Of a stretch of DNA of 64,000 bases, positions 1 through 12,356 are shown in pieces. Made by a program: the position numbers and the translations under genes. Each line of letters starts with the position of its first letter. The first letter of the stretch is position 1. Source of the DNA: Quercus robur (Eukaryota; Streptophyta; Magnoliopsida; Fagales; Fagaceae); contig NC_065537.1 in assembly GCF_932294415.1 (NCBI RefSeq), positions 6,738,349 through 6,802,348 on the forward strand, read 5' to 3'. The notes beneath the pieces are model-generated. The model saw nothing but the letters and a program-made list of their open reading frames with translations, had not been told where the DNA came from and made no database searches.

Positions 1-889
1 TGATATTTAATCAATTAACCTTAGTTTAGTTAATATTATTCATCAATTTTTATATTTAATATATCTAATTAGTCTTACTTTAATTTGTATTAAATAATTT
101 TTTAAGAAACAAACACACACAAAGGAGGGAGAAATAGGTTTTGACGTTAATTTTATTTAATTAATGTTTAAATATAATAAATCTCCATATAAATTTGTCA
201 TCTTAAACCTTAAATTATATTGGGCCAGCCCTGTAGTGGCGATGGCGAGGTTGACCCCTTTCTCCTTATGGCTAAAACAAAGTCAATTTGCCAAACTTTG
301 TTTCCAAAGATGTGAAATAGGCATAGCCAACCCTTGAAGATGGTGCACACCCTTTGCCATTTGCGAAGACAAGATATTGACTTCTCACACTTCTCAGTAT
401 TGGAATCTTGGCAATTTCTAACCTAATCAAGCTAATCTTCGAAACACAGACAGAGATGCACAACCTTGCTTCTGAATCTGAATGTGATCAACATAAAGCA
501 ATCCAAGATTATACACTAAAATTTATGTAATACCCACATAGCCGCTTGTGGAGATATAGTGAAGAAAGATACAGCCACAAACATTCATTGCTCCCCATCA
601 CATCATATAAAATCAAGAGATGTTACCTTGGATCATCCCTTTTAAATATCAATTTGTGATAGCAGTTTTCTACAAAAAAAAATGGTTGATCATTTTGTGA
701 ACTTCTAGGAAAAATCATTGAAAATGAGAGATAGGAGAAAAGAACGTTCATAGAAAGCCTCTTTTTGACATCAATTATATATATGTCAAGCATAAAAAAA
801 CAAAAAAAAGTTAAAATAAAAGAACAAGTGACACGTTAGATGTATTATAAATTTTAGTACCATCTTACAAACTAATGTATCAAACTTTT
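1..889. other. intergenic AT-rich DNA, no gene recognised
   Basis: No convincing coding exon is visible. A 63-codon minus-strand frame at 272-463 has no family I recognise and no splice context, so it is not called. Short A/T runs are the only obvious structure. Confidence 0.5.
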
Positions 890-1145
890 AATTAATTAAT
901 TGTCCTGAGTCTCATGCTTTTTGAGATTGTACGTAGTTTTGTGGGATCACAAGGAGTGCACCTGCCTGCCTCAGTTGAAATTGTGTGGCACAGATCTTCT
1001 ATGCCATAATTGCTCTCAACTGTTTTAGTTGAGAAGAGGCCAAAAAGTGAGAGTCTAGGCAAAAGAGAGAGTCCATGCCTCAGTAAGAGTGTGAATTTGA
1101 ACCGTGGAGCTTGTAATGAACTAACCAACTTGTAGTTTTTCATAC
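890..1145 (-). mobile_element. possible tRNA-derived SINE-like sequence
   Basis: Read on the minus strand, the segment begins with a TTGGTTAGTT stretch resembling a pol III A box. About 30 bases on comes a GGTTCAAATTC motif like a B box, followed by about 200 bases of non-coding body. I see no clean poly-A tail or target repeats, so the call is tentative. The 83-codon minus-strand frame inside it looks accidental. Confidence 0.3.
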
Positions 1146-1689
1146 TTGGATAATGTCATTATTTGGATAGACTCATCTTTTGTGGGTGCTCTATGCACAA
1201 AAATCCTTATGAATTTGATGTTTTTCGTAATGATTGTAGACTTCCACTAAAAAAGTAATGTCACATCAATAATATTTTTGCAATAAATCTTAAGTAATAG
1301 ATTGCTATTAAAAGGTAAAAAGTGATGTCAACGGTGAGCCCAGATTAGAATCAATCACAATCGATAACTTAGAACTTGTTGTGAAAATATTGTGAACATA
1401 AAATTACTCTTAAAAATTAACCTTAATTCAAGTTCAAATGAGAGATCTCTATCACATAAATAAAGAGTGGGGCTATTATTAAATAAAAAAAAGAAAAGAA
1501 GAAGAAGGTAGCTATGTTTTCATTGATTTGAAACATATCTTGACAAGGGGAAAGAAAAAAAAAATCAATTTATATTAGTTACAGCTTTTGACAGCAGAAA
1601 TCTTAAATATAATAAAGTAAACAATATATCAATTTCTATACTACAAATTTTGGGAATGTAATTCCTAGTTAGAGTTAATTATTTATATA

Positions 1690-2400
1690 TTTTTCATAGC
1701 TCTCGATCATCTGTTCAAGATTTTGTCTAGCATGCTAATGAGTCCATCTGTACCTTTTCACTAGTCCTAAAGTGCCAATAGTAACATGGTTGGGTCATTT
1801 GCATTCATATCATTGAGTTCCATATATACCAAATAGTTCCAAAATTTTTTATAATCTGCTATAGCTGAGCTATCTTGAAAAACTTAGAAGGTAAAGTGGG
1901 AGGAAAATCTCGGATATGTTGGGTTATTGAGGAGTAAGGCAACAACAATTATTTTTTAATTAGCTATTTATTTTTAAGACTGAAGAAAGCTGCTTGACAA
2001 CGTGGCCTTCCTCCCAAGAGATTATTCTCAACTGCAAGTAATCATAATTTTCCACTAAGAAGATAATTTAGTATTTCTATAACACTCTTCCAGGAATCGT
2101 CCTGGCAAAACATTGACTGAAAATTATTTTTAACTATAAGGATTATATGTAGAGGATAGACCCTTCCCATGTAATTGGTTGTTTGACTGTTATGAGTCAA
2201 GTCAATAAATCTTTTTTTTTTTTTTCACTCAAAAGTTAGACTAGAAGTAATCAAATTTATTTATTAAAAAAAAAAAAAAAAAACAAAGAACCAAGAAAAT
2301 TTTAATTCTTTAACAAAGTTGGCATGCAAGTGGCCACCACACTTTTTCTGTTATCTTTTAAGAAAACCCACTGAAATTGAGAGCCGAGAGAAACATTCAC
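1690..2400. repeat. dispersed repeat blocks X and Y, first copy
   Basis: Block X (1690-2080) starts with GCTCTCGATCATCTGTTCAA and recurs with small changes at 5655-6068, and in shorter form at 9812-10020 and 51503-51715. Block Y (about 2168-2400, GTTATGAGTCAAGTCAATAAA) recurs at 6656-6840 and 48712-48960. The shared order shows that these are relics of one duplicated unit several kilobases long. I recognise no protein in either block. Confidence 0.75.
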
Positions 2401-2404
2401 AAAA

Positions 2405-2435
<31 letters not shown>

Positions 2436-3275
2436 TAATAATAAAATCTGTGAATTATTCCAGAAAGATCCCTAAAACAAATAGTCCAAATAGAAAATTA
2501 CATGTAAAGTGTAATATACTAATCCATGCAAATGTTGAAAGTAACAAACTATCTACTACATCTTTATGCATCTATTTAAAAAGTAAATAAATAAATAAAG
2601 GCCTAATCAAAATATGAACGTGGATTCTTGAATGATCACGTCAATGTAGAAATCTAAGGCATTGAGTGAATGACCCATATTATTATTAATTATTTAGGAC
2701 ATATTTTGTAAGTTGAAGGAAATTATTAAAACGGATGTAGGCCCACTCTGTCTTTTTCATTGCAAAAATTAGAGTCCCTTATTTAATAGTATATTTCTCT
2801 ACGTTTCAATTTTCAAACAAAATCACTTTCACGTGTTATCTATTAAAGAAAATATATGATCCTTTTGTTTTTTTCTTCACAGATTTATTCACCTCTCTCT
2901 ATATTGTGAGGAAATAAAATATGAACTAAAACAATAAGCACAACAATAGTAAATGACTTGACAATAAACGACAAGGGTGTCATGACTTGACTCAATTATC
3001 CTAACTACTGCCTTCACAGATTTATTGTCCATAATTTCATTCCCCCTTCCTTGCTGAAATAATACTGTTGGGGAGTCTTCAACTGAATAGTACGTAAGTA
3101 TAATATATAACAAAACCATCTAACCCAAAAGACATAAATATATGGGTTTAAGGCCAACTATATTATATCAACTACTTACTCTTTTCATTCTTGTTCAAAG
3201 TGGAAATTTACTCATAAACGTGTATTCCCAAGTCTTCCACCATTGACTTGACTCAATTCTCATACTTTGTAGTTT
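2401..3275. other. intergenic DNA with AAAT/AAT microsatellite
   Basis: An (AAAT)n/(AAT)n simple repeat occupies about 2402-2444. The rest is AT-rich without a supported gene. The 76-codon minus-strand frame near 2889-3119 has no recognisable family. Confidence 0.5.
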
Positions 3276-4202
3276 TGTTAGATTCTAAAAGTTTAGAACA
3301 ATTGGCAAACCATGAGCACAAACTTGTCTAGATATAAATTCCTAGATCTATAGGTTTGATTAGACAATGCTCAAGGTGTTACAAGTTAGAACACAAGAAC
3401 ATACAAGCTGCAGAAAGAATAATTCAAATCCTATGAAATCCGACCAATTGAAAATTAGATCTGATCGATCAAAAATCATAGAAAATCAGATTCTACAAAA
3501 TTTTAATTAAGCCCAACAGCCCATTGGCCCATTAAGTGATTATGGTTTCAGATCTAATTCTCCTAGTGTATAAAAGAAACCCTAAGCCACATTTTGAAGA
3601 GATTTTGGAAGTGCTCTTGTGAGATTTAAAAGGTATTGTGCCTACCTCTTTCAAAGTCACTACCGGAAATCATTCTCATATCATTAGATATGGTAGATTT
3701 GAAGTTGTTGCAACAAGATCAACGATTACTGATGATCTAAACCTTCAAGGGTGGTCTTGGAGTCACAAACTAGAGAGTTTGTATTGCTAAACCTTTGAGT
3801 AAGATTTCAAAGTCACAAGCGTAGGTGCTTGTGTTGTAGTAAATTCGAGAAGAGAAGGAGTCCATAGATTCGGAGCTTGCATATGGTCGTGTCAGTAAGT
3901 TACTACATGAGGTAGCAATAGATTTAGGGTTAAATTTGATTGTAAAAACTTCAATTCTCTTATAGTAGATTTATTGTACCGTAAGTATAGCTAAGTCAAA
4001 TCCTCCCTAGGTTTTTATCTTGAAACGGTTTGTTTTATCAGTTTTCTTGGGTTGTCATATCGTAGTGTTATTTACTTTTCTACTGCTATGCATAATATGA
4101 TTTATTATTGTTTAGCCTAGATCTGAATAATTAACCTAAGTAATCACTTAACTAATATATTAGGTTAAACAATCTGGTTTTAGGGGTTTAAATGAACAAA
4201 TA
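3276..4202 (+). mobile_element. solo LTR, Ty1-copia-type family
   Basis: This 927-bp fossil begins TGTTAGATTC and is flanked on both sides by AGTTT (3271-3275 and 4203-4207), a 5-bp target repeat. It is clearly homologous over its length to the reversed solo LTR at 41463-42399, sharing among others the stretch CAAACTTGTCTAGATATA. No internal region, primer-binding site or second LTR is adjacent, so it is a solo LTR. Divergence between the two copies suggests an old insertion. Confidence 0.7.
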
Positions 4203-4207
4203 AGTTT

Positions 4208-4973
4208 GTGTATAACTGTCACAACAATGAATAGAGGAGTAATACTATTACTATATTTTCAAAAAGGGATGGACCTTGGTGGATAGCTTACTATGGGGTT
4301 TGATTATTGTAGTTCAACTTCACGAGCCCAAATGTTGCATTGAAGAAGAGTGGATAAGTTTGATAGAAATCAAGGAGTTTGTGAGGTCCACCCCCGATGT
4401 GACCATCAGGAGCTTGTCCAACTGATGAGTTAGACAAAAATGGAAAGAAGCATATAAAAACCTAATCAACCAAGAATAAAAGAACAAAGAGAGATGAGAG
4501 AGCGAGACTAGACAAGAAGAGAGACGAGAGTTTGTCTCAATTCCCACATCATTTGAAACACATTTGGGCTTGTCTAAGGGTCATATCACATATTCATACT
4601 AACTCACTTCATTCTTAGAAATCTAGATTTTTGGGTTGGGCTAAGGTCATATCGATTTTTTTTTCTTTTTTTTTTTTTCTATATTTGAAAAGAATAGCTT
4701 GTTGTTAAGTGTGTGGTATTGGTGTTAATAGGGTCTATTCTATTTACAGGCTTATTGGGCCTACCAAGTCCCAAGTGTAATGGCCCTAATTAATAAAATG
4801 TTGGTTCAGTTTCTTATGTTTAATGAGGCACATGATTCTAATGACTCTTATTGGTAGTTGATCAAATGGGTTGGAGTTACATTTACTATTGGGTCAAATG
4901 AAAGAGTTTCAAAGAGAGTTAATGGGCTTAATATATAGTCCATCTAGTGTGAGAAAAATTACCATTGTGCTAC
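4208..4973. other. intergenic DNA, no gene seen
   Basis: AT-rich sequence with T runs near 4660. I see no supported coding, RNA or element boundary. Confidence 0.5.
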
Positions 4974-5147
4974 CATAACTCTATTTTTATAACTCAAAAA
5001 CAATTTTTTTTTTTTTTTTTTTTTCATTCTCTATCACTCATAACTCAATTTGTTGAGATATAAGTGATGGAAACAGAAACTGATCCAAACAAGGGGTGCA
5101 TGCATGGGACCCATAGTTTTTGAGTGATGATAAAAATAGGGTGATGA
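4974..5147. mobile_element. short MITE with about 30-bp inverted ends
   Basis: The left end reads CATAACTCTATTTTTATAAC. The reverse complement of the right end reads CATCACCCTATTTTTATCAT, and both continue into ACTCAAAAAC. The interior holds a T run and a short non-coding stretch. I could not fix a target-site duplication, so the superfamily is open (hAT-like at best). Confidence 0.55.
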
Positions 5148-5532
5148 GTAATTGAAAACACTAAATCCAAAGAATGCCTCATTCTCTTACTTACTAATAA
5201 CGTAAAATACTTATTAATTCATCTCAAAAAAAAAATTTTAATTAATTAGTGATTCAATTCTTTTTTACCAAAACACTAACTTCTCACTCTAAGACTCATT
5301 AGCCACAAGAAACTTATCTCATTTAATTTTTCAACTTATTTTTTTATAATTAATTCATTTAAGTCATTTTTTTAATTATAAAATGCTCCAAAAGACGCCT
5401 TTGTCTTTCTTTAAAAAAGAAAAAGAAAAAAAGAAAAAGAAAAGATAAAAGAAAAAAAAGATGCCTTTAAATTATGCTTAAGCGACAAGATGCCTTTATC
5501 AAATGCCGTGTGAAAATTTCTCAAAAGATTCT

Positions 5533-5584
<52 letters not shown>

Positions 5585-5654
5585 ATTTATCCCAAAAAAA
5601 AAAAAATTGTGGTCTATACTAAAGAGTAAATTGAACAAAAATACTCCAACGGGA
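5148..5654. other. intergenic DNA with AT dinucleotide repeat
   Basis: An (AT)n tract lies at about 5537-5588, next to A/T runs. The 75-codon minus-strand frame across it is a low-complexity artefact. Confidence 0.55.
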
Positions 5655-6068
5655 TATATAGCTCTCGATCATCTATTCAAGATTTTGTCTAGCATGCTCT
5701 TGAATCCATCTGTACTTTTTCACTAGGCCTAAAGTGCCAATAGTAGCATGGTTGGGTCATTTGCATTGATATCGTTGAGTTCCATGTATACCAAATAGTT
5801 CCAAAAATTTTTATAATTAGATATAGCTGAGCTAACTTGAAAAACTTATTAGAAGGTAAAGTGGGTGGAAATTTTTGGATATGTTGGGTTATTGAGGAGT
5901 AAGGCAACAACAATTATTTTTTTATTAGCCATTTATTTTTAAGATTGACGAAATTGACTAGCAACAGTGGTGGTAAAGCACAAAAGCTGCTTGAAACAAT
6001 GTGGCCTTCCTCTCAAAAGATTATTCTTGACCGCAAGAAATCATAATTTTCCACTAAGAAAAGAAGAT
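5655..6068. repeat. dispersed repeat block X, second copy
   Basis: This segment aligns nearly base for base with 1690-2080 from GCTCTCGATCATCTATTCAA through TCATAATTTTCCACTAAGAA. It carries a short extra stretch near 5950-5990. It is interrupted at its right side by the LTR-like insert at 6069-6650, after which block Y resumes. Confidence 0.75.
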
Positions 6069-6650
6069 TGTAAGGGCAGGCTTTGGTTCCTAAGCCCAAA
6101 CGAGGGAAGGACTCAGGCCCAAGGAGCCCAACATAATGAATTTCTAGAGAGTGGGCTGAAAAACTAGGCTTCCATGGATTGGACAACGCTTACAATAGAC
6201 CAAAGATAATAAGAAAGCAAAGACGAACAAAAGAAAACAAATCTTTTGCAAAGAAATCCCTCCTCAACAAAGTCCAAGAAGAGTAATTCTTAAATATATC
6301 CCCCCAAGACTTGATCATAGTTTTCAGTTTCTCATGCTATAGTGTTCCCTCCATAGAATTCCTGATCCCCTTCTCCTGGAGGGTCTCTCTCATTATATAG
6401 CACCCTTTAAATGATCTTGATCTTCCATTTGTTGATCGTCCAGGCCACTACTTGAGTGCTTGTCCCATTAGACACATTTCCAAACTCCTTGTGATTGCGG
6501 CAATCAAGGCAATACTGTTCAGGGGTCTTCTCCACATAAATGCAGTCAAAAAGTTTGGTGGGAGGTATTAAATGCGGTGACAGCCATCATCACTTCGATC
6601 TTGTCAGGGCCAACTCTTTCTTTAAAGTAATCAAAGAAAATTTTTATAAG
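6069..6650 (+). mobile_element. LTR-like insert inside the duplicated unit
   Basis: This segment starts TGTAAGGGCAGGCTTTGG and interrupts the continuity between block X and block Y that is seen at 1690-2400. It contains a TATATAGCACCC promoter-like stretch near 6395 and no coding frame of note. The phrase CAGGCTTTGGTTCCT recurs near 21248, as expected of a repeat family. Its right border and target repeat are not clear, so identification as a fragmentary solo LTR is an inference. Confidence 0.35.
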
Positions 6651-6970
6651 AGTGGAAGTAATCAAATTTATTTATAAAAAAGAAAAAGGAAAGAACAAAA
6701 AACCAAGAAAATTTTTATTCTTTAATAGAGTAGGTATGCAAGTGGTCATCTCTCTTGTCCTGATATCTTCTAGGAAAATCAACTGAAAATAAGAGCTGGG
6801 AAAAAAACACATTCATAAAAAGCCTCTTTGTGAGATCAATTATACAATGTATTTTTACCAATTCAAACTAAAAACTATGCTCTTTTAAAGGTAGGAATCA
6901 GATGAAGCAAAGGGGATTAATCTCCAAACACCATTTTTTTCTTTAAAAAATTGAACAAGCCAACTTATGC

Positions 6971-7435
6971 GGGAGAAAATGGGCAAATGCCCCTTTCAAA
7001 AAAAAAATCTAGCATTTTGCCCCCTTTCCCAAACTAATTAGGGAAATGCCCCTCTTTTGAAACTCGATTTTCTCAAAATCGAGTTATAAAAAAAAAAAAT
7101 TTTCTGGAGCCCTATAGTAGCGTTTTAAAAAGCCTATAGTGACGTTTTAAGGACCTATAGTGGCGTTTTGTAATCTGATCTCCATAAAGTCGAGTTACAT
7201 GCAATTTTTTTTCTTCTTTTTTTTACCTATAGCTTGACTTCATGGAAATCGGATTACAAAATGCCACTATATGTCCTTAAAACGTCATTATAGGATCCTT
7301 AAAAACATCACTATAGGGCTTAACTTGATTTTGAGAAAATCGAGTTTCAAAAGAAAGGCATTTCTCTAATTAATTTGGAAAAGAGGGCAAAATGCTGGAT
7401 TGTTTTTTTGAAAAGGGCAAAAGCCAATTTTTTCC
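6971..7435. mobile_element. fold-back MITE, Mutator-like, 9-bp target repeat
   Basis: The 465-bp insert is flanked by a perfect 9-bp repeat, AACTTATGC (6962-6970 and 7436-7444). Its two halves are inverted repeats over most of its length: each arm carries AAATCGAGTT-type, CCTATAGTGGCGTTTT-type and GGGCAAA-type segments. The paralogous site in copy B (49082-49090) holds a single uninterrupted AACTTATGC followed by GTGTTCAGC, a true empty site. Nine-base duplications and long inverted arms fit a non-autonomous Mutator-like element. There is no coding capacity. Confidence 0.85.
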
Positions 7436-9296
7436 AACTTATGCGTGTTCAGCATATAGACTTTGGTAGTACCAACTTAATTGGTACCTTACCTTCTTAA
7501 TAAGTAAAAAGTTTATGATTCCAAATCTTCCAATTCTTCACCCGTGATCAATAGTTGATTTCTGAATCTTTAGAGCTAAACTTCTAGATTTTTTATGAAT
7601 TAAAAAGTGAAACAGATATGATTATATTGGATTTGGTTCTTTTCAAAGTATGTACACAATTGCATTTATCTTTGACCTTTTGAACAAATGCCAAACCAAG
7701 TATGTACACAACAAATAGACTCTTGACTTTGCTTTCTTGGTTTCTTTAAACGTGTTACATGGGAAGAACTTAATTAGTGCTATATTAACAAAATAAAAGA
7801 GAAGAAAGAGAAAGTTCCGTAGTGGACTAGGAGGTCTAATTATGAAACTTCTTCTTCTTGTCCTAATTATTTAAGCAAAAGCTAAACTTTATAATTACCC
7901 AACAAGTGGACAAGAAAGTCCAATTAAGAAACTTCTTCTTCTTAATTATTTAAGCAAAAGCAGAACATGATACTTACCCAACAACTAGAGTAATGAGGGA
8001 ATATTACTTTAGTTGGTTGGAAAGAGTAAATGGGGGAATATTGGTGGGACCTAGATCAACTGAAATGTTTTTACCGAAAGAATACCGGGGAGAAAGAGGT
8101 TGACTAAAAAAAACCTATGTGCATGGCTTTTTCTTATTTTTATTATACCAAATTGATTTTCTTTTTTTTTTCTTTTTTTTTTTTTTTTCGTGTTTTTCAT
8201 TCGTTTTTTTTTTCCTTCTCTTTTTCTACTTATATTTGTTTTGGATTCTTTGGCTTTTTTTTTTCTTTTTTGAATTTATAAAAAAAATGCTAAAATGCAA
8301 AACTCATCATTTTAGTTATTCTAGAATTCATTTCAGTCTTTCTAGAATTCATTTCAGTCATCTAAGTTTGCATTTGTTCATTTTAATCCTCTAAGTTTTA
8401 GATTTAATCAATTAAGGCATTTCCGTCAACTTTTGCTAAATTAAAAAATATAAAAATTTGGAAAATATTTTTTAGTACAAAATTTTAAAATGATTTTAAT
8501 GTGTTTCTTTCATAGCAAGTCATATGATGAAAACACACTTACGATTACATTTATTTAAGAATAAAGTTTAGTTCCAAAACTGGTTGTAACTCAATAAAAT
8601 AAACATTACTACATATTTTAAAAATCTAACCGTTAAATTGCATGTTCTCTACGCTCTTAATGCACATGTCAAATTTTGTGTCAATTGAATACTTATTTAC
8701 TATATGATCTATGAGTTTATATTTTAAATTACAAAAATCTTGCAATTTAAACAATTTATTGATGACATAACTATTGATCTTTAATTTTCTAGAAACTATG
8801 CAAGCATAAAGGATATAAGAAGAAGATGTAATCCAGTAATGGATATCAAAATTCACATCCAATAAAAAGATATGGAATAAAGTTGTAACCTTAGGCTATA
8901 ACTAATTTTGTAACTAAACTTTCTCATTAATTTATATTGTAATATTTACATTTAATCAAAATGTTATAACATTCTATAAAATAAAATAAAAAATAAAAAA
9001 TGTTATAACATAAAATGTATTACCTACCTTTTATTATTATAAAAAGCCTTTTGTCATTAAAAAAGGGGTAAGTTAGATGATGAAAATAATTTTTCAACAG
9101 TAATACCTTTTTTTTTTTTTTTTTTAGGAGAAGATACTAGTTTGTTTAGGTAGATTTTCATGTCCAATGGGCTCTTGGCTCTCTACCCTTTGATGGGCCG
9201 AAGTGAGAGTTTAAAGCGGTGGAGCCTATTTTGGTTTAGAGCCGTTGTTATGGACGAATATGCCCTTGGATCATAGCACAGGACTAGGTGGCAACT

Positions 9297-9417
9297 TTTT
9301 TTTGAGAAATAATTAAAACATGCTGCTAACCCTGCAACTTGAATCCTTTCTCCCCTGGACCCCCAAGCACTTTGTACATGGGGAGGTGCCAATTCAACTA
9401 CAAGGCCTTTGGCGATC
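9297..9417 (-). mobile_element. tRNA-derived SINE, minus strand, 11-bp target repeat
   Basis: A 121-bp insert is bracketed by AGGTGGCAACT (9286-9296 and 9418-9428). On the minus strand it has a pol III head with an A-box-like TTGTAGTTGAATTGGCA and a B-box-like GGATTCAAGTT, and it ends in an A run (seen as T at 9297-9304). The paralogous copy B shows the empty site AGGTGGTAACT at 51150-51160. This fixes orientation, boundaries and relative timing: the insertion came after the duplication, or was never present in the B lineage. Confidence 0.85.
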
Positions 9418-9480
9418 AGGTGGCAACTAAAAGTGGTAAAAGGGAAAATTGGGGCATTTAATTTTTTCAACGTATTTTAC

Positions 9481-9520
<40 letters not shown>

Positions 9521-10115
9521 ATATTGATTACCTGTAACTCATTGTCTTTCTTCTTATTTTTAGTTTCTTTGGTTGCGACTGGGGTCATTTTGGTTTAGTG
9601 ATTTGTGTTACTTATTTGTGCAAATTAAAGAAAGCTCTTGTGGTCATGCAATACTTAACTTCTCCATCAATAAACCTATATAGAATTAGTGTCCCTCCTA
9701 TTTTGGCAAGAATTTTCGTCTTCTAGTGCCAGCAACTCCCTGTACATGTGGGATTGCTTGCCTGGCCAATTCCCCTATTGTGAATTCTCTTTTTCTATCC
9801 ATATATGCTTATAGCTCTCAACCATCTTTTCAAGATGTCTAGCATGTTCTTGAGCCCCATGTGTACCTTTTCACTGGGCCTAGCTAAAGTGCCAATGGTA
9901 ACATGGTTTGGACATCTGCATTGATATGATTTTGTTCCATGTAAAACAATTTGTACCAAAATATTTAATAATATGATATAGCTAACTTGAAAAACTTAGA
10001 AGGTGAATTAAGTGTGCAAAGTTGTGATTTCCAACTAGCCTTTGTTGGCTTTAGTTCCATACCAAATTTGGTAGTAATTCAATCAATCATTTCCCTGTAT
10101 TTATGTAGATTTAAT

Positions 10116-11054
10116 TGTAAGGGATGAGTGTGAGAGATTGGTGAAAAATCAAGCTTGCTATGAAGATCAGTGCAATTTTGCGACTAGCTCGTGAGTAAAG
10201 GAACCCGCGAAAAAGCCACGTGTGAAGCACATGACTAGAAGCTGAATAGTCATACCAGCTTGTCATTTTGCGAGTACCTCGTGAGAAAGGTCATCTCGCG
10301 AGGTACCTGCGAAACTCTCTATTTGGCAAAAATAAAGAGTGATTTCCTAAATTCTTTACACACACTATATATACCCCTCATTACCCATGAAATTGTAAGG
10401 AGTCATTTTTAGAGAGAAAGCCCTAGCAAAACACTTAAGAGTTAGAGATTGTCATATCCACAATTCTCTACACAAATTCTCTTGGTTTTCCTTTACTCCT
10501 CCCTCTCTATCTATGCATCCTTGAGAGGTTCTTAGCCCAACCACTTACCTCACCCATCTTGAGTCTTGAGAGAAGTTTTGGTGCATTTGGAAAGTATTGA
10601 AAGAAGCCATTAAGTGGCGGATGCAATCGGGCGGAATTGTAGGATCTAGAAAGCTAGAGAAGACAAGACTCCAAGAAGTCTGTTGGTAGCAGGAGTTTGG
10701 AGGGCTCAAGTACATTGGATAGATTAGGCTTGGAGGGCCTTTTTGATATTCATGTAATCCAACTTATTCACTAATGGATCGATTTCGGCTTGGAGGGCCG
10801 CGGAGAGGCTTTTTTGCCAAGTACTTTAGTTTTCTCTTCAATAGCACGTCTCGGTATTATCTTGTATTTGCATCTCTCTTCCCTACTCTTTAGGCTTTAC
10901 ATTTATTGCTCATTGTGTTTTATTATGGTTTAGAGTAGTGTTACCGGTTTATTGCGTGTGCTTTACTCTTGTTCCGCACTTAGATAAATTAGAGTAAAAG
11001 CAAGTAAGCTGTATTTTAAAATTGAGAACCTAAACATGCATTAGTATTTTCACA
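10116..11054 (+). mobile_element. solo LTR, family not identified
   Basis: A 939-bp fossil begins TGTAAGGGATGAGTG and ends TTTTCACA. It is flanked by TTAAT (10111-10115) and CTAAT (11055-11059), an imperfect 5-bp target repeat. It contains a CTATATATACCCC promoter-like motif near 10368. No internal domain, primer site or partner LTR is adjacent. Copy B of the duplicated segment carries only about the first 80 bases of the same LTR (from 51807), so the insertion predates the duplication. Confidence 0.6.
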
Positions 11055-12306
11055 CTAATTGAGCTTTCAAAGTGGAAATTCTCACATGTTGGGTTCTTTA
11101 TGCCACCATCGACAATTTAGTAACTACTTAACTTTACATTACTTTTACCAACCATGTTTGAGCAGATACTAACATATTGTTGTAACTGTTCCATTATTCT
11201 ACTTTTGACCTTACAAGATGTTGTATTTTCGTAAGCTTTAGTGTTACTTCTTTTACGGTCGGTCTCTCATCTTCCTTATTCTTGACACACCTCAACGCAA
11301 GATCTATGAATACTTGAATGTCTTCATTGCTTTCTTTGCTTAGCACCACATCATCAACAATTTGCAATACACAGTTCTCTTCCATTGACAAAACAAAGCC
11401 ATCAACCAGATTCATATGCCTTATTAACATTTCTAAGGGATTTTGACCAGTTAAGACTTCCTTGAGTACAACTCCAAAACTATAAACATCACACATTTTT
11501 GTAACTTGTAATGTCTCTTAATATTCAGGGTCAACATATCCAAAGGTTCCCTCAACTGAATTACCTTGAAAAAAGTCTTCTCCGGGTGCAACTGAAACAT
11601 AAAACTAAAATTAGATAGTTTGGCAGTGAAAGACTCATCCAAAAATATACTTTTTGAAGATTTGATATTCAAATGTATTATTGGTCTTGACCTATCACAG
11701 TAACAAATAGCATAGGATGTGTCCACAAAAATTCTCACGCGGTTAAGTCACAAGATCAGGCAAGAAACCCATTTGCCTTTACCATAGAGATTATATACGA
11801 GAGTGCTGTTGCAGATGAGCTTAAAAACCAGGATAGGAATTTAAATTTCGAGGCAACAACCATAGAGTCTCAAAACATTCTTGTGGCTAATCAATTGTTT
11901 TAGTGCAACTTGATTTAAGAAGAAATCTATTGTCTTCCTAGGTTTTGAACCCTAGACCGGACCGTACGGTTTGACCGGAAAAACCGCAAACCTCTCAGTT
12001 TTGCGGTTTTTTTAGCTTCAAGAACCGTTCCATGTGAAAAAAGCAGGGACCCGTGCGAACCGTGGTCGGACCATATGATTCTCAGAACCGTGACTGGTTT
12101 TTGAGGTTCTGACGGTTTCTTTTTGTTTCAGCTTTTTCGGTGAATTTTAGCCAATACACCGGTATGAAGTTATGATCAGATCTAGAAGAAATGAAAGAAC
12201 ACAAAGAAGAACAAAGATTGGAAGGAAATCTGATAATTTCAGATCTTGAATAAAGGGATTTGTGAGGAAAAAAAAAAAGAACTAGAGAAGAAGAAGACAA
12301 GTTCCT

Positions 12307-12307
<1 letters not shown>

Positions 12308-12351
<44 letters not shown>
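12308..12351. repeat. 44-base poly-A run
   Basis: An uninterrupted run of 44 A residues lies inside the Mutator-like element, next to GAA/CTT-rich sequence. It produces spurious lysine- or phenylalanine-rich frames in several phases. Confidence 0.9.

Positions 12352-12356
<5 letters not shown>

Larger units (their letters stand above)
6656..10196. repeat. long duplicated segment, copy A
   Basis: From GGAAGTAATCAAATTTATTT to the early part of the LTR at 10116, this stretch aligns colinearly with 48712-51885 on the same strand, about 42 kb away. The match includes long T runs, the phrase CTACCCTTTGATGGGCCGAA and block X' (9812-10020). Copy A carries two insertions absent from copy B, a fold-back MITE at 6971-7435 and a SINE at 9297-9417. 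I find no protein-coding gene in either copy. The T-rich frame at 8119-8394 is low complexity. An (AT)n tract sits at 9484-9517. Confidence 0.85.

Noticed and set aside
8119-8394. Phenylalanine-rich frame, with its counterpart at 49903-50271
   Set aside because: Low-complexity T runs inside the duplicated non-coding segment; the two copies are not conserved as protein.
9183-9470. 95-codon minus-strand frame
   Set aside because: It crosses the SINE at 9297-9417 and repeat DNA; the SINE explains the sequence better.
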